Below, piece by piece: positions 11,364 through 23,982 of a stretch of DNA of 64,000 nt (its first letter is position 1; each line of letters begins with the position of its first letter). The stretch is taken from NCBI GenBank assembly GCA_001803395.1, contig MHBU01000022.1, positions 1 to 64,000 of the forward strand, read 5' to 3'. This DNA is from Methylotenera sp. RIFCSPLOWO2_02_FULL_45_14 (GTDB lineage: Bacteria > Pseudomonadota > Gammaproteobacteria > Burkholderiales > Methylophilaceae). The translations under genes were made by a program, and so were the position numbers. Below the pieces are notes generated by a model. It was given only the letters and a program-made list of their open reading frames with translations. It did no database searches and was not told where the DNA came from.

Positions 11364-11485
11364 TCAGGGTATAATACCGCATATCTTGTTGAAAATTAAG
11401 CGTTGATTACAACTTATTACAAAACAAAAGTCATCTGCAAATATTGACGATAAGTTGACCCCATTATATTTTGGATTAAAGAAGC

Positions 11486-11800
11486 ATGGCACTGAGTACT
11501 GAGGATATTAAAAAAATAGCGCATCTCGCCCGCATTGAAGTGAGTGACAGTGAAGCCGCGGCAACGCTTACTAAGCTTACTGGTATTTTGGGGTTAATTG
11601 AGCAAATGCAGGCGGTAGATACCACCGGTATTGTGCCGATGTCTCACTCCCAGGATTTAGTGCAGCGCCTGCGTGAAGATGTGGTGACTAAAACCAACCA
11701 GCGGGAAGAATTTCAGAAAATTGCGCCAGTGCTTGGCAATGGCTCAACTGAACGAGCAGTAAACAATGGCCTTTATCTTGTACCTAAAGTAATCGAGTAA
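11486..11800 (+). CDS. gatC: Asp-tRNA(Asn)/Glu-tRNA(Gln) amidotransferase subunit C
   Basis: '[14 protein letters not shown]'; followed by gatA and gatB. Confidence 0.96.
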   Translation: MALSTEDIKKIAHLARIEVSDSEAAATLTKLTGILGLIEQMQAVDTTGIVPMSHSQDLVQRLREDVVTKTNQREEFQKIAPVLGNGSTERAVNNGLYLVPKVIE

Positions 11801-11807
11801 TTGCAAT

Positions 11808-13292
11808 ATGATCAACAGTAGCCTAACTAATTCCAGCTTAACCCAGCTTAGCCAAATGCTGGCTAACAAAACAATTTCCAGCGTTGAATTGACGCAAACA
11901 TTCCTTAATCGTATCGATGCGCTTAATCCGAACATCAATGCCTATATCGCGTTAGACCGAGACAAATCACTTGCTCAAGCTAAAGCGGCAGATGCACGCA
12001 TCGCAGCAGGTAATGCCGAGCCTTTAACCGGCATTCCTATTGCACAAAAAGATATTTTTTGCGCCAAAGGCTGGCAAACCACTTGCGGCTCAAAAATGCT
12101 GGCGAATTTTATCGCGCCTTATGATGCGCATGTGATTACGCAGTTTGATAATGCGGGTGCGGTAAATTTGGGCAAAACCAATATGGATGAATTCGCCATG
12201 GGTTCATCTAACGAGACTTCATATTTTGGCGGCGTTAAAAACCCATGGGATTTTGATCGCGTACCAGGTGGCAGTAGCGGCGGTAGCGCCGCTGCGGTGG
12301 CGGCTAGGTTGTGTGCGGCAGCAACAGGTACGGACACCGGTGGCTCAATACGCCAGCCGGCTTCTCTTTGCGGCTTTACTGGCTTAAAACCAACTTATGG
12401 CGTGGTGTCGCGTTACGGCATGATTGCCTTTGCCTCAAGCTTAGACCAAGCCGGCCCTATGGCGAAATCTGCCCAAGACTGCGCCTTGATGATGAACGTG
12501 ATGGCGGGGTTTGATGAGCGCGATTCCACTAGCCTGAATCGTACAAAAGAAGATTACACGCGTGAGCTAGCAAAACCATTGCATGGCTTAAAAATAGGCT
12601 TACCAAAAGAGTATTTTGCTGAAGGTTTAGATGCCAGCGTCGCTACGGTGATTGAAGCCGCCATTGCGGAATACAAAAAACTGGGCGCTGAAATTGTGGA
12701 AATTTCACTGCCAAATACTGGATTATCCATCCCTGTTTATTACGTGTTGGCACCAGCGGAAGCCTCTAGTAACTTATCGCGCTACGATGGCGTGCGCTAT
12801 GGCCACCGTGCGGCGGAATATACAGACTTAATGGACATGTATAACAAAAGCCGCGCTGAAGGGTTTGGCGCAGAAGTCAAACGCCGTATTTTGATTGGTA
12901 CTTACGTGTTGAGTGCTGGCTACTATGACGCTTACTACCTTAAAGCCCAACAAATTCGCCGTTTAATCGCGCAAGACTTTGTAGAAGCTTTTAAACAATG
13001 TGATGTGATTATGGGGCCAGCTGCGCCCTCTACCGCTTTTAAAGCAGGTGAAAAAGTGGATGACCCAGTGGCCATGTATCTGCAAGATATTTACACCATC
13101 TCAACCAATTTGGCCGGCTTGCCTGGCATGAGTGTGCCTGCCGGCTTTAGTAACGGCTTACCCGTTGGCTTGCAAATTATCGGCAATTATTTTGATGAGG
13201 CACGTATGCTCAATGTAGCGCATCAATATCAACAGGTGACAGATTGGCACATGCAAATGCCTGAGTTAACAATGCCAAAGGATGTAGCATAA
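11808..13292 (+). CDS. gatA: Asp-tRNA(Asn)/Glu-tRNA(Gln) amidotransferase subunit A
   Basis: Amidase signature '[35 protein letters not shown]'. Confidence 0.98.
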   Translation: MINSSLTNSSLTQLSQMLANKTISSVELTQTFLNRIDALNPNINAYIALDRDKSLAQAKAADARIAAGNAEPLTGIPIAQKDIFCAKGWQTTCGSKMLANFIAPYDAHVITQFDNAGAVNLGKTNMDEFAMGSSNETSYFGGVKNPWDFDRVPGGSSGGSAAAVAARLCAAATGTDTGGSIRQPASLCGFTGLKPTYGVVSRYGMIAFASSLDQAGPMAKSAQDCALMMNVMAGFDERDSTSLNRTKEDYTRELAKPLHGLKIGLPKEYFAEGLDASVATVIEAAIAEYKKLGAEIVEISLPNTGLSIPVYYVLAPAEASSNLSRYDGVRYGHRAAEYTDLMDMYNKSRAEGFGAEVKRRILIGTYVLSAGYYDAYYLKAQQIRRLIAQDFVEAFKQCDVIMGPAAPSTAFKAGEKVDDPVAMYLQDIYTISTNLAGLPGMSVPAGFSNGLPVGLQIIGNYFDEARMLNVAHQYQQVTDWHMQMPELTMPKDVA

Positions 13293-14740
13293 TGGAATGG
13301 GAAGTCGTTATTGGGTTGGAAACACACACCCAGCTGCAAACAAACACAAAAATATTTTCAGGCGCTGCTGTGAAATACGGTGCTGAGCCTAACACGCAAG
13401 CCTGTGAAGTGAGCATTGCCTTACCTGGTGTGTTGCCTGTGCTGAATAAAGAGGCGGTTAATTGTGCGATTAAATTTGGCCTTGCGATCAATGCTGAAAT
13501 TGCGCCACGCTCTGTGTTTGCGCGTAAAAATTACTTTTACCCGGATTTGCCCAAAGGCTACCAAATTAGTCAATTTGAGTTGCCAGTGGTGGGTAAAGGG
13601 GCAGTCACGATACAAGTGCCTGCCGTTGGTAAGCACCCAGCTTATGAAAAAGTCGTCAACATTACCCGCGCGCATTTAGAAGAAGATGCTGGTAAATCTG
13701 TGCATGGCGCTGTTGAAGGTATGAGCGGGATTGACCTTAACCGTGCCGGTACGCCGTTGCTGGAGATCGTGACCGAGCCTGACATGCGTTCAGCTGCTGA
13801 GGCGGTGGCCTACGCTAAAAAACTGCATGAATTGGTGCAGTGGATCGGCATCTGTGACGGCAATATGCAGGAAGGTAGTTTCCGTTGCGATGTGAATGTA
13901 TCTGTACGCAAAAAGGGCAGCGATAAATTAGGTACGCGTCGTGAGATTAAAAACCTGAACTCGTTCAAATTTATGACGCAGGCGATTGAATACGAAACCC
14001 GCTGGCAAATTGAAACGCTGGAAGACGGCGGCACCATTCATCAAGCAACGGTGTTGTTTAACCCCGACACTGGCGAAACGCGTGCGATGCGCAGTAAAGA
14101 AGAAGCTAACGATTATCGCTATTTTCCAGATCCTGATTTATTGCCTTTGGAAATCACTGAGGCAGATAAAGCGCGGGTGCAGGCGCAAATGCCTGAACTG
14201 CCAGAAGCGATGAAGGCAAGGTTCGAAGCACAATTTGGCTTAACTAGCTATGATGCAGCATCGCTCACGGCAAGCCGTGAGCTTGCTAATTACTTTGTGG
14301 CAACCGTAGATAACGGCGCCGAAGCTAAACCAGCCGCCAATTGGGTGATGGGTGCAATTTCAGCCAAACTCAATGCAGAAGAAAAACCACTTGCAGACTC
14401 ACCCGTAAGTTCTGAGCAGTTGGCAAGTTTGCTTAAACGCATTGCAGACAACACCATTTCAAACAATGCTGCCAAGCAGGTATTTGAGGCAATGTGGAAT
14501 GGTGAAGGCGAAGTAGATGCGATTATTGAAGCCAAAGGTTTAAAACAGGTTTCTGATACGGGTGCAATTGAAGCCATCATTGATGAAGTATTAGCTGCCA
14601 ATGCTGTCATGGTTGAAGAGTTTAAAGCAGGCAAAGAAAAAGCTTTTAATGCATTGGTGGGACAGGCTATGAAAGCCTCAAAAGGCAAAGCAAACCCAGC
14701 GCAGGTCAACGAATTGTTGAAGAAAAAGCTTACGACTTAA
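13292..14740 (+). CDS. gatB: Asp-tRNA(Asn)/Glu-tRNA(Gln) amidotransferase subunit B
   Basis: '[13 protein letters not shown]', '[17 protein letters not shown]'. Confidence 0.98.
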   Translation: MEWEVVIGLETHTQLQTNTKIFSGAAVKYGAEPNTQACEVSIALPGVLPVLNKEAVNCAIKFGLAINAEIAPRSVFARKNYFYPDLPKGYQISQFELPVVGKGAVTIQVPAVGKHPAYEKVVNITRAHLEEDAGKSVHGAVEGMSGIDLNRAGTPLLEIVTEPDMRSAAEAVAYAKKLHELVQWIGICDGNMQEGSFRCDVNVSVRKKGSDKLGTRREIKNLNSFKFMTQAIEYETRWQIETLEDGGTIHQATVLFNPDTGETRAMRSKEEANDYRYFPDPDLLPLEITEADKARVQAQMPELPEAMKARFEAQFGLTSYDAASLTASRELANYFVATVDNGAEAKPAANWVMGAISAKLNAEEKPLADSPVSSEQLASLLKRIADNTISNNAAKQVFEAMWNGEGEVDAIIEAKGLKQVSDTGAIEAIIDEVLAANAVMVEEFKAGKEKAFNALVGQAMKASKGKANPAQVNELLKKKLTT

Positions 14741-14764
14741 GTTTTTATAACGACTTGGTTTCGC

Positions 14765-15514
14765 TTACTGTTTAATTTTGGCAGATGGGCTGGCTGTGTT
14801 AATAGCTGGCCTTTCTGTAGTGCTAGTGGCGCCAAGTGGTTCAGGTGTCACAATCGGGCTTTGGTTTTTAAGTGTAAGGTAGCGCTTTTTATCCTCATCA
14901 AAACGTTTGCGCGTATTTTCAATAATTTGTTTTCGTTCGTTAATGCGTTGGTCTATTTTGCCGATTTCTGCCTGATTCTTTGAAATATCCGTATTTAAAT
15001 CATCAGGAATCGGTTTTTTTCTTTTAGTAAAGCCATCAGCCAATTTTTGGTTTTCAGTCAGTTGTTTTTGGTTATTTATTTTTTCTTGATTCAAGTTTTC
15101 AAGTGTAATTAAATCGAGCTGTATATTGCGGTCACGTGCCAGATCAATTTCATTGGCATTTGTAAAGGCGCCAAGCAAGGCTTTATCTTTTTTATCCTGC
15201 TCTAACTTTGCAAGGTCCAAAGCTTGCTCTTGGTCGCTAATGGGCTTGTTATGCTTTACGGTAACCCCTTGCCGATTGATGATAGAGTTTTCACGGTTGG
15301 AATATTGCGGCGGAATTCTATCGCCGTAGTGAGTAACGCCTTTATCATCTTTCCATTTGACGATGCGATTTTTATTTTCAGCATGTGCGGATTGAATAAA
15401 ACATAGCCATAAGCATAAAGCAACGGTACACCCCGCTTGCATGGTCAAACGGGCTAACTTTTGATAAGTGTTGCAAAGCGGCGGTTCACTCATTGTCTTT
15501 TGCAATTGCGACAT
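14765..15514 (-). CDS. DUF4124-type secreted coiled-coil protein
   Basis: Signal peptide followed by 'IVKWKDDKGVTHYGDRIPPQYS'; charged coiled coil. Confidence 0.75.
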   Translation of the reverse strand: MSQLQKTMSEPPLCNTYQKLARLTMQAGCTVALCLWLCFIQSAHAENKNRIVKWKDDKGVTHYGDRIPPQYSNRENSIINRQGVTVKHNKPISDQEQALDLAKLEQDKKDKALLGAFTNANEIDLARDRNIQLDLITLENLNQEKINNQKQLTENQKLADGFTKRKKPIPDDLNTDISKNQAEIGKIDQRINERKQIIENTRKRFDEDKKRYLTLKNQSPIVTPEPLGATSTTERPAINTASPSAKIKQ

Positions 15515-15557
15515 TGTTTTGTTTTAGCTCTTTCATGATGTTAAGTACTGGTTAAAG

Positions 15558-16211
15558 TTAATCCACACCATAACTTTGGCGATATGCTTCAACCGCATGC
15601 AAGTTTTGCGCCATATCTTTTTTATTCTTTAAATAATTCAATAAATCGTTTAAATTTGCGATGGCGCAAACGGGAATTTGATTGTTTTTTACCACTTCTT
15701 GCACGGCAGACAACGCACCTAAACCTTTTTCTTGTCGATCAATGGCAATGGCTACACCACACGCATTAGCGCCATTGGCGGCGATAAGTTCTACGGATTC
15801 ACGCACGGATGTGCCTGCCGAAATGACGTCATCAATGATGAGTACTCGACCTTTTAATGGGCTGCCAACAATCACGCCCCCCTCGCCATGGTCTTTGGCC
15901 TCTTTGCGGTTATAAGCATAAGGTAAATTGTGACCATTTTTGGCAAATGCGATGGCAATACTCGCCACTAATGTGATGCCTTTGTAGGCTGGACCAAATA
16001 GCATGTCAAATTCAATCCCCGAGTTTTTAATGGCTTCGGCATAAAATTCACCAAGTTTCATCAAGCTCATGCCATCGTTAAATAAACCTGCATTAAAAAA
16101 GTACGGGCTTAGGCGACCAGCCTTGGTTTTAAATTCTCCAAAACGTAAAACCTCTTTTTCCACCGCAAATGCGATAAACTCTTGTCTGAAATGATCTCGT
16201 GGCTGGGTCAT
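15558..16211 (-). CDS. pyrE: Orotate phosphoribosyltransferase
   Basis: 'VLIIDDVISAGTSVRES' PRPP motif. Confidence 0.96.
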   Translation of the reverse strand: MTQPRDHFRQEFIAFAVEKEVLRFGEFKTKAGRLSPYFFNAGLFNDGMSLMKLGEFYAEAIKNSGIEFDMLFGPAYKGITLVASIAIAFAKNGHNLPYAYNRKEAKDHGEGGVIVGSPLKGRVLIIDDVISAGTSVRESVELIAANGANACGVAIAIDRQEKGLGALSAVQEVVKNNQIPVCAIANLNDLLNYLKNKKDMAQNLHAVEAYRQSYGVD

Positions 16212-16250
16212 ATTATTTTATCTATCTCTATGTTAATCAGGAATAAAGTT

Positions 16251-17021
16251 TTGAAGATTATATCGCTAAATTTAAACGGCATACGTTCAGCAGCCAACAA
16301 AGGTCTTTACGCATGGCTTAAAAAACAAGACGCAGACATTATTTGTATGCAAGAAATCAAGGCGCAAGTGTCTGATATGACGACACAGATGTTAAATCCT
16401 GAAGGGTATTTTGGCTATTTTCACTATGCTGACAAAAAAGGCTATAGCGGTGTTGGTATTTATTCAAAAGTTCAGCCCGATGCGGTCATTGAAGGTTTGG
16501 GCATAGACGATATAGATCGCGAGGGGCGTTATATTGAAGCAAGATTTGGCAATTTAAGTGTGGTGTCGCTGTATCTGCCTTCAGGGTCGAGTGGTGAAGA
16601 GCGGCAGGCGTTTAAATTTAGTGTGATGGATCGTTTTATGCCGCAATTGCAAGCATTAAAACAAAGCGGACGTGATGTGGTCATTTGTGGCGACTGGAAC
16701 ATCGCGCATCAAGAAATTGATCTTAAAAACTACAAAGGTAATCGTAAAAACTCCGGATTTTTGCCAGAAGAGCGTGCCTGGCTCACCAGCTTGTTTGACC
16801 AAACCGGCTGGGTCGATGTTTATCGCAAGCTACACCCGGATACGACAGACGCTAGCTACACATGGTGGAGTAACCGAGGTCAAGCTTGGGCGAAAAATGT
16901 AGGGTGGCGCATTGATTATCAAATTGCAACACCTGAGTTTGCCAATAAGGCGCTTACAACCAGCATTTATAAAGATGAGCGATTTAGCGATCACGCACCG
17001 TTAATTGTGGAATATGTTTAG
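16251..17021 (+). CDS. xth: Exodeoxyribonuclease III
   Basis: 'LKIISLNLNGIRSAANKGLYAWLKKQDADIICMQEIKAQ'. Start uncertain: TTG 16251 or ATG 16230; track start 16182 overlaps pyrE. Confidence 0.92.
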   Translation: MKIISLNLNGIRSAANKGLYAWLKKQDADIICMQEIKAQVSDMTTQMLNPEGYFGYFHYADKKGYSGVGIYSKVQPDAVIEGLGIDDIDREGRYIEARFGNLSVVSLYLPSGSSGEERQAFKFSVMDRFMPQLQALKQSGRDVVICGDWNIAHQEIDLKNYKGNRKNSGFLPEERAWLTSLFDQTGWVDVYRKLHPDTTDASYTWWSNRGQAWAKNVGWRIDYQIATPEFANKALTTSIYKDERFSDHAPLIVEYV

Positions 17022-17024
17022 GTT

Positions 17025-18287
17025 TTACAGCGAGTGTTGAATCTGTTTTGCAGTTTCATTCCAAGGCGCAATTTTGAATAGCAGTAACATGCCCGGAATT
17101 GCAAGCATGAAACACAAAATAAAGAATTTAAACCAGCCTAAGTTTTCAACCATATAGCCTGTGGCCGCATTGGCAAAGGTACGTGGCACGGCAGCTAAGC
17201 TGGTGAATAACGCAAATTGCGTGGCAGTGTAAAGCGGGTGTGTAGTGTGTGCAATATATGCCACAAATGCAGCCGTACCTAAACCTACACCGAAGGCCTC
17301 TACTCCGATGACGAAGCCTAGTAGTAATAGATTATGTGATGTTGTGGCTAACCAGGCAAAACCTAGAATCGCTACCATTTGTACTGCGCCAAATACCCAA
17401 AGTGAGCGGTTGATGCCAAGTTTAATCATCCAAGCGCCGCCGAGCAAGCCGCCAACCACGCTGGGCCAAAGCCCTGCATTTTTAGCAATCAAACCAATCT
17501 CTGTTTTGCTGTATCCCATGTCGAGATAAAAAGGCGTGGCGAGAGCTGTCGCCATACTGTCGCCTAGCTTATAGAGGAAAATAAATGCGAGAATCACTAA
17601 CGCGGTATTTAGACCATTGCGACCAATAAATTCATTAAATGGCTCAATTACTGCGGCTTTTAAGGTTTTAGGGGCACCATTTTTAAGTGTTGGTTCTGTG
17701 ATCAATAATGTCATGATAATCCCCGGCAGCATAAAGAGTGCGGTGATGATAAAGACGCTGCTCCAAGGCATATGGTCTGCCAAGATGAGCGATAATGCAC
17801 CTGGTACTAAACCTGCGACTTTATAGGCGTTCACATGAACGGCGTTACCTAGTCCTAATTCAGCATCAATTAACAGCTCGCGGCGATAGGCGTCCAACAC
17901 TATATCCTGACATGCACTAAAGAACGCAACGACTGTGGCTAAGTAAGCGATTGTCCAGATATCTAACTTGGGATTAAAGGCGCCAAAAATGGGGATGGAT
18001 ACGAGTAAGAATAGCTGCGATATGAGTAACCAACCGCGGCGGCGTCCAAGGGGCGGGGTATAGCGGTCAAACAGTGGTGCCCATAAAAACTTCCATGTAA
18101 ATGGCAAGTTAATCAGCGCAAATAAACCAATCGATTTGAGGTCTACGCCTTCAGAACGCAACCATGCCGGAAGCAAGCTGATTAAAATGTAGAGCGGCAA
18201 ACCAGAGCTAAAGCCAGTGAATATACAAATGAGCATTTTTTTGCTCATGAGCGATTCCCTGATTGTCGGTTGCGTAGCGATTAGCAA
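17025..18287 (-). CDS. MFS transporter, AmpG-like muropeptide permease
   Basis: 12-TM MFS, 'FTGFSSGLPLYILISLLPAWLRSEGVDLKSIGLFALINLPFTWKFLWAPLFDR'. Confidence 0.85.
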   Translation of the reverse strand: MLIATQPTIRESLMSKKMLICIFTGFSSGLPLYILISLLPAWLRSEGVDLKSIGLFALINLPFTWKFLWAPLFDRYTPPLGRRRGWLLISQLFLLVSIPIFGAFNPKLDIWTIAYLATVVAFFSACQDIVLDAYRRELLIDAELGLGNAVHVNAYKVAGLVPGALSLILADHMPWSSVFIITALFMLPGIIMTLLITEPTLKNGAPKTLKAAVIEPFNEFIGRNGLNTALVILAFIFLYKLGDSMATALATPFYLDMGYSKTEIGLIAKNAGLWPSVVGGLLGGAWMIKLGINRSLWVFGAVQMVAILGFAWLATTSHNLLLLGFVIGVEAFGVGLGTAAFVAYIAHTTHPLYTATQFALFTSLAAVPRTFANAATGYMVENLGWFKFFILCFMLAIPGMLLLFKIAPWNETAKQIQHSL

Positions 18288-18292
18288 AGTTG

Positions 18293-18910
18293 TTATTGGG
18301 CTTTTAAGCGGTACATAGCCAAACTACCTAATAAATTGGGTAAAAAGCTGACTTCTTTACCATCGGTAATTACACGGCGTTCTAAAATCTCAATTTTGTG
18401 ATTTTTACAAAATTCATCAAAATCATTGATGGTGCAAAGGTGTACATTGGGGGTGTCGTACCACTGATACGGCAGGGCTTTTGAAACTGGCATGTGCCCG
18501 GCGGTGATTTGCATGCGGTTACGCCAATAGCCGAAGTTGGGAAAGGTAACAATAATTTCTTGCCCGACACGTAGCATTTCCAGCACGATTTCTTCAGTAT
18601 TGTGCATGGCTTGCAGGGTTTGCGAGAGAATGACCGTATTGAACGATTGATCTTCAAAGCCCGATAAACCGTCTTCTAAATCCATTTGAATGACGTTGGT
18701 ACCATTTTGTAGGCAGGCCAGCAGGTTGGCATCATTTTTTTCGACGCCGTAACCTTTTACTTCAAGCGAACCGCGTAAAAATTGTAATAACTCACCATTG
18801 CCGCAGCCTAAATCTAGCACTTTAGAGCCAAAGTTAACCCAATTTGCGATTATTGCAAAATCCTGGCGATATTCAGTAATAGAATTTGTAATTTTTACAT
18901 TATTCTGCAT
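18293..18910 (-). CDS. metW: Methionine biosynthesis protein MetW
   Basis: '[15 protein letters not shown]' methyltransferase fold; adjacent to metX. Start MQNNVKI at 18910. Confidence 0.93.
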   Translation of the reverse strand: MQNNVKITNSITEYRQDFAIIANWVNFGSKVLDLGCGNGELLQFLRGSLEVKGYGVEKNDANLLACLQNGTNVIQMDLEDGLSGFEDQSFNTVILSQTLQAMHNTEEIVLEMLRVGQEIIVTFPNFGYWRNRMQITAGHMPVSKALPYQWYDTPNVHLCTINDFDEFCKNHKIEILERRVITDGKEVSFLPNLLGSLAMYRLKAQ

Positions 18911-20042
18911 GATTGCACCCAATCTCAATGTTGCTTAAATAGGTACGCAAAATAGCGTGATAATGCGCATCTGGCATTAAAAACGCGTCGTGACCATGCG
19001 CAGCCGTCACTTCGGCATAGCTTACGGTACGTTCGTTATCGAGTAAGGCTTTTACAATTTCACGTGAGCGCGCGGGTGAAAATCGCCAATCGCTGGTGAA
19101 AGACAGCACTAAGAATTGTGCGGTGACATTTTTTAGGGCGGCTGTTAAATCGCCATTAAATGGCAATGCCGGGTCATAATAATCCAAGGCACGCGTCATG
19201 CGCAAATAGGTGTTGGCATCAAACTCGCCGGCAAATTTATCGCCTTGATAGCGTAAGTAAGATTCCATTTCAAACTCAACATCAAAGCTATATTTAATGG
19301 TGTCTTTGAGTTTGCGACCAAACTTTTCACCCATGGCATCGTCACTTAAATAAGTGATGTGTCCTAACATGCGCGCAATGCGCAAGCCGCGGCGCGGTAC
19401 CACGCCATGCGCGTAATAATCGCCGCCATAAAATTCAGGATCGGTAATAATGGCTTGGCGCGCGACTTCATTAAATGCCATATTTTGCGCGGTAAGGTTT
19501 GGTGCAGCAGCAATGACCAGCGCGTGACGCACGCGTTCAGGGTAGGCCATGGTCCATTGCAAAGCTTGCATGCCGCCCAAGCTACCGCCAACCACAGCGG
19601 CCAATTGTGTAATACCTAAATGGTCTAACAAGCGCGCTTGCGAATCAACCCAGTCTTCTACGGTTAGGATAGGGAACGCCGAGCCCCAAGGCTTGTTGGT
19701 AGCAGGATTGATGCTTGCCGGGCCGGAGCTGCCATGACAGCCGCCCAAGTTATTGAGCCCGATCACAAAAAACCGATTGGTATCCAAAGGTTTGTTAGGG
19801 CCAATCAGGTTATCCCACCAGCCTGGATATTTGTCACTTGCTTGATATTTACCCGCCACATGATGATTGCCTGAAAGTGCATGGCAAATGATGACTGCGT
19901 TGGATTTATCTGCATTTAACGTGCCGTAGGTTTCATAAACCAAATCAAATTGCGGCAAACTCTCGCCGCTTTTAAGCTTGAGAGGTTCGCTAAAGTGTGC
20001 TGTTTGCGGGGTAACAATTCCAATAGAGTTATTTTCTTGCAT
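18900..20042 (-). CDS. metX: Homoserine O-acyltransferase
   Basis: '[19 protein letters not shown]', '[14 protein letters not shown]'. Confidence 0.95.
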   Translation of the reverse strand: MQENNSIGIVTPQTAHFSEPLKLKSGESLPQFDLVYETYGTLNADKSNAVIICHALSGNHHVAGKYQASDKYPGWWDNLIGPNKPLDTNRFFVIGLNNLGGCHGSSGPASINPATNKPWGSAFPILTVEDWVDSQARLLDHLGITQLAAVVGGSLGGMQALQWTMAYPERVRHALVIAAAPNLTAQNMAFNEVARQAIITDPEFYGGDYYAHGVVPRRGLRIARMLGHITYLSDDAMGEKFGRKLKDTIKYSFDVEFEMESYLRYQGDKFAGEFDANTYLRMTRALDYYDPALPFNGDLTAALKNVTAQFLVLSFTSDWRFSPARSREIVKALLDNERTVSYAEVTAAHGHDAFLMPDAHYHAILRTYLSNIEIGCNHAE

Positions 20043-20063
20043 AATTTAATTATACTATGGCTT

Positions 20064-20615
20064 ATGGCACAAACTCACGCGCAAAATATACAAAGCTTCG
20101 CAAATCAATGGCCACAATTGACGAGTGGTATTTACATTCACCCCGCCGCTACTGTTATTGGTGATGTGCATGTTGGCGAAAATAGTTCAGTGTGGCCTGG
20201 TGCTGTCATTCGTGGTGACGTGAACGCCATTCGTATCGGTAAAAATACCAATGTGCAAGATTTGAGCATATTGCATGTGAGCCACAAATCCAGTTGGGAT
20301 GCCGCAGGTGCGCCGCTTATTATCGGCGATAACGTGACGATTGGTCACAGCGTTATTTTGCATGGCTGTAGGCTAGAGGATGAATGCCTGATCGGCATGG
20401 GTAGCATCGTGATGGACAAAGTGCTGGTGCAAAAACATGTGCTACTCGCTGCTGGCAGCTTAGTGCCAGAAGGTAAAGTGTTAGAAAGCGGTTATTTGTA
20501 TCTGGGCCGACCTGCAAAGAAGGTGCGCGCTTTAACCGCAGATGAAATGGCACATTTTATGTATTCTGCAAATCATTACGTACGGCTTAAAAATCAATAT
20601 TTGCAACAAGCGTGA
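20064..20615 (+). CDS. Gamma-carbonic anhydrase-like hexapeptide-repeat protein
   Basis: 'VWPGAVIRGDVNAIRIGKNTNVQDLSILHV'. Start MAQTHAQ avoids overlap with metX. Confidence 0.9.
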   Translation: MAQTHAQNIQSFANQWPQLTSGIYIHPAATVIGDVHVGENSSVWPGAVIRGDVNAIRIGKNTNVQDLSILHVSHKSSWDAAGAPLIIGDNVTIGHSVILHGCRLEDECLIGMGSIVMDKVLVQKHVLLAAGSLVPEGKVLESGYLYLGRPAKKVRALTADEMAHFMYSANHYVRLKNQYLQQA

Positions 20616-20644
20616 TTGTTAACTGGGGGAAATTAAATTTGAGT

Positions 20645-21511
20645 TTAGTCCCAATGCGTACTCACAATCAGCGGGTTTTTACCGATTGTGACGCGGTCAT
20701 TGCCGCCTAAATCTTTAATGGTTTCAATGTGCGTTAACCCTATTTGTGCCATGAGATCAGCCACTTGTTCCGCTTGATGATAGCCATGTTCTAACATCAG
20801 CCAGCCCTGTGGCTTTAGATAAACTAAACAATTATCAATGATTTTACGAATATCATCCAAACCATCTTGGCCGGAAGCTAAGGCAGACATTGGCTCAAAA
20901 CGTAAATCGCCTTGGTTAAGGTGCGCATCACTTTGCTCAATGTAGGGGGGATTGCTCACAATCACATCAAACTTTTCGTTGTTTAGCGCAGCAAACCAAT
21001 CGCTTAAAATAAAGTGAATGTTGCTTATATTTAAGTTTTCAGCATTTTCAACGGCGATGTTTAACGCGGCTTGTGAGGCGTCAACTGCAGTTACTTGTGT
21101 TCCAGTGCGATTGCTTGCGATTGCCAAAGCAATCGCACCTGTACCGGTACCTAAATCCAGGATTTTTTCAGCTTGGAAGGGTGAGGTTTTGGCTAATGCT
21201 ACTTCTACCAATGTTTCAGTATCAGGGCGTGGAATGAGTGTGTCGGGCGTTGTTTTAAGTTTGAGTCCGTAAAACTCGCGATAACCTAAAATATAAGCAA
21301 TGGGCTCGCCTAGTAAGCGACGATTTAATAATGATTCGAAGTCTGCATGAATATCAGGCTGCAAGGCATCATTTGCATGAGCAATCAACCACGCCCAATT
21401 TACATTGAGCACATGCTGCATTAACAGTTGTGCCTCAAGTTTCGCTTCGTTTGCTTCTACCAATTGTGCGAGTGCTGCCTGCGCTTCAAGCAGCGCTTCG
21501 TGAATGGTCAT
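20645..21511 (-). CDS. prmC: Peptide chain release factor N5-glutamine methyltransferase
   Basis: 'VSNPPYIEQSD', 'LIPRPDTETLVE'. Start MTIHEALLEAQ at 21511. Confidence 0.95.
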   Translation of the reverse strand: MTIHEALLEAQAALAQLVEANEAKLEAQLLMQHVLNVNWAWLIAHANDALQPDIHADFESLLNRRLLGEPIAYILGYREFYGLKLKTTPDTLIPRPDTETLVEVALAKTSPFQAEKILDLGTGTGAIALAIASNRTGTQVTAVDASQAALNIAVENAENLNISNIHFILSDWFAALNNEKFDVIVSNPPYIEQSDAHLNQGDLRFEPMSALASGQDGLDDIRKIIDNCLVYLKPQGWLMLEHGYHQAEQVADLMAQIGLTHIETIKDLGGNDRVTIGKNPLIVSTHWD

Positions 21512-21524
21512 TTTCACAAAGACT

Positions 21525-22607
21525 TTAGTTGTCTTCACCCAAACTCGCCAACAAATCAGCCTGATGTTCAGCGGATAACGCACCGATCAACTCGTCCATG
21601 TCGCCTTCAGTAATCGCATCAATTTTATACAGCGTGAGGTTAATGCGGTGATCGGTAATGCGGCCTTGCGGGTAGTTGTAGGTTCTAATGCGCTCAGAGC
21701 GATCTCCTGAGCCAATCAAACTTTTACGCTCGCTGGCGATTTTGCTTTGCTGCTCATCTACTTGTTTGGCTTTAATGCGCGCGGCTAGCACGGCAAAAGC
21801 CTGGGCTTTGTTAGCGTGTTGGCTGCGGCCTTCTTGGCATTCCACCACAATGCCTGTTGGTGCGTGGGTAATGCGCACGGCGGAGTCGGTTTTGTTGATG
21901 TGCTGTCCACCGGCACCTGAAGCCCTATAGGTGTCGATGCGAATATCCGCCGGGTTAATCACGACATCGTTAATTTCATCTGCCTCTGGCAATACAGCCA
22001 CAGTACAGGCACTGGTGTGTATGCGGCCTTGCGTTTCGGTATCGGGTACGCGCTGTACGCGGTGACCGCCAGACTCAAATTTCAGTTTGGAATACGCGCC
22101 ATAACCTTCAATTTTGGCGATAATTTCTTTGTAGCCGCCGATTTCAGATTCATTGGCGGACATGATTTCGACTTTCCATTTCTGGCGTTCTGCATAGCGC
22201 GAATACATGCGGAATAAATCGCCTGCAAATAAGCCAGATTCATCACCACCCGTACCTGCACGAATTTCTAAAAAGATATTTTTTTCATCATTCGGGTCTT
22301 TAGGCAGCAGTAGCGTTTGCAATGCGTTCTCAATGGCTTCTAATTTTGCCTTGCCTGCTTCAATTTCCTCTTGTGCAAATTCTTTCATATCTGGATCACT
22401 GAGCATGCTTTGCGCTTCTTTGATGTCGGCTTCCGCTAGTTCAAAGGCGTGATATTGCTCAACAATCGGTGTTATTTCGGCGTGCTCTTGGGTAATTTTC
22501 CGATAATTATCCATGTTGTTAGTCGCACCCTCAGAGCTCATTAGGCGGTTTAATTCATCTAAACGCTCGCTCAAGGTGGCGAGTTTTTTAATCATGCTTG
22601 GTTTCAT
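21525..22607 (-). CDS. prfA: Peptide chain release factor 1
   Basis: '[18 protein letters not shown]' contains the GGQ motif. Confidence 0.98.
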   Translation of the reverse strand: MKPSMIKKLATLSERLDELNRLMSSEGATNNMDNYRKITQEHAEITPIVEQYHAFELAEADIKEAQSMLSDPDMKEFAQEEIEAGKAKLEAIENALQTLLLPKDPNDEKNIFLEIRAGTGGDESGLFAGDLFRMYSRYAERQKWKVEIMSANESEIGGYKEIIAKIEGYGAYSKLKFESGGHRVQRVPDTETQGRIHTSACTVAVLPEADEINDVVINPADIRIDTYRASGAGGQHINKTDSAVRITHAPTGIVVECQEGRSQHANKAQAFAVLAARIKAKQVDEQQSKIASERKSLIGSGDRSERIRTYNYPQGRITDHRINLTLYKIDAITEGDMDELIGALSAEHQADLLASLGEDN

Positions 22608-22619
22608 TGGATTGGGCTT

Positions 22620-23882
22620 TTAATAAGGCTTAATTTGATAAAGTTGCTGTAACACGTTTTCGAGTTTGGCATGTTCATCGCCATGCGTCTGGTGCAAGGC
22701 GTGGCTGGGTGCGTGTAGAAATTTGTTTGTAAGCGCAATGCTCAATGCTTCTAAGGCTTTTTCTGGTCGTTCACCTTTTTGTAACATTTTGACTGCTTTT
22801 TCAAATTCCGTTTTACGCATGGCATCCACTTGGTCACGCAAGGCTTTAATCGTTGGTACGGCATCGCGTTTTTTAAACCATTGCATAAAGCCTTCAACGT
22901 GCGTGGTCACAATCATTTCAGCTTCAACGGCGGCTGACTGACGGTTTTCCAGACCATCTGAGACCACCTGCGCCAGATCATCTACGGTGTATAAAAATAC
23001 ATCGTCCAGCTCGGCCACTTCAGGCTCAATGTCGCGCGGAACGGCTAAATCCACCATAAAAATTGGACGATGGCGGCGCGCTTTAATTGCACTTTCTACC
23101 ATGCCTAAGCCTATGATCGGTAGTTGGCTGGCCGTTGAGGTGACGACAATATCAAAGTCAGCAAAGTGGGCGGGTAAGTCATTGAGCAAAATGGCTTGGG
23201 CGTTAGTACCTTGCGCTATGATTTTTTCTGCCAGATTGGAACCGCGCTCAATACTGCGGTTAGCAATCGTCACGCTTTTTGGATGTTGGGCGGCGAAGTG
23301 ATCGGCGCAAAGCTCTATCATCTCACCCGCGCCAATAAATAATACTTTTTGCTCGCTGATGTCGCCAAAAATGCGTTGCGCAAGCTTGACGGCTGCGGCT
23401 GCCATCGAAATAGAGTTGGCACCAATGTCTGTGTTGGTGCGCACTTCTTTGGCCACTTCAAACGTGCGTTGAAACAGCTTGTGTAACAAGGTGCCTAGCG
23501 TTCCAGCTTCCTGCGCAATTTTGACCGACTGCTTAAATTGCCCCAAAATTTGCGGCTCGCCCAGTACCATGCTGTCTAAGCCAGAAGCTACTCTAAACGC
23601 GTGCTTGACGGCTTCATCATTAGGCAGAGTGTAAATGTAAGGCGCAATCAAGTCTTGATCAAGCTTGTGATATTGCGATAACCAAGCCAGTGGTTTTTGC
23701 GGATTATCGGTACTGCAATAAAGTTCGGTACGGTTGCAGGTGGATAAAATCGCAGCTTCGGTAGCATCGTGTAAGGTGAGCTCGCGCAAGGCGCTGCCGA
23801 GGTGTTCGCTATTAAAAGCGACATGTTCACGGATTTGGATAGGGGCGGTGGTGTGGTTCACACCTATAACATATAACTGCAT
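22620..23882 (-). CDS. hemA: Glutamyl-tRNA reductase
   Basis: '[23 protein letters not shown]', '[13 protein letters not shown]'. Confidence 0.97.
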   Translation of the reverse strand: MQLYVIGVNHTTAPIQIREHVAFNSEHLGSALRELTLHDATEAAILSTCNRTELYCSTDNPQKPLAWLSQYHKLDQDLIAPYIYTLPNDEAVKHAFRVASGLDSMVLGEPQILGQFKQSVKIAQEAGTLGTLLHKLFQRTFEVAKEVRTNTDIGANSISMAAAAVKLAQRIFGDISEQKVLFIGAGEMIELCADHFAAQHPKSVTIANRSIERGSNLAEKIIAQGTNAQAILLNDLPAHFADFDIVVTSTASQLPIIGLGMVESAIKARRHRPIFMVDLAVPRDIEPEVAELDDVFLYTVDDLAQVVSDGLENRQSAAVEAEMIVTTHVEGFMQWFKKRDAVPTIKALRDQVDAMRKTEFEKAVKMLQKGERPEKALEALSIALTNKFLHAPSHALHQTHGDEHAKLENVLQQLYQIKPY

Positions 23883-23982
23883 AGGCGTAATTTTGATGGA
23901 TTGGCTTATGTTAAGCAAGAAGCTTCATGTTAATAGTGAAAAATCGGGTTAAAATAACGCTTTACTATTATCAATTATTTAT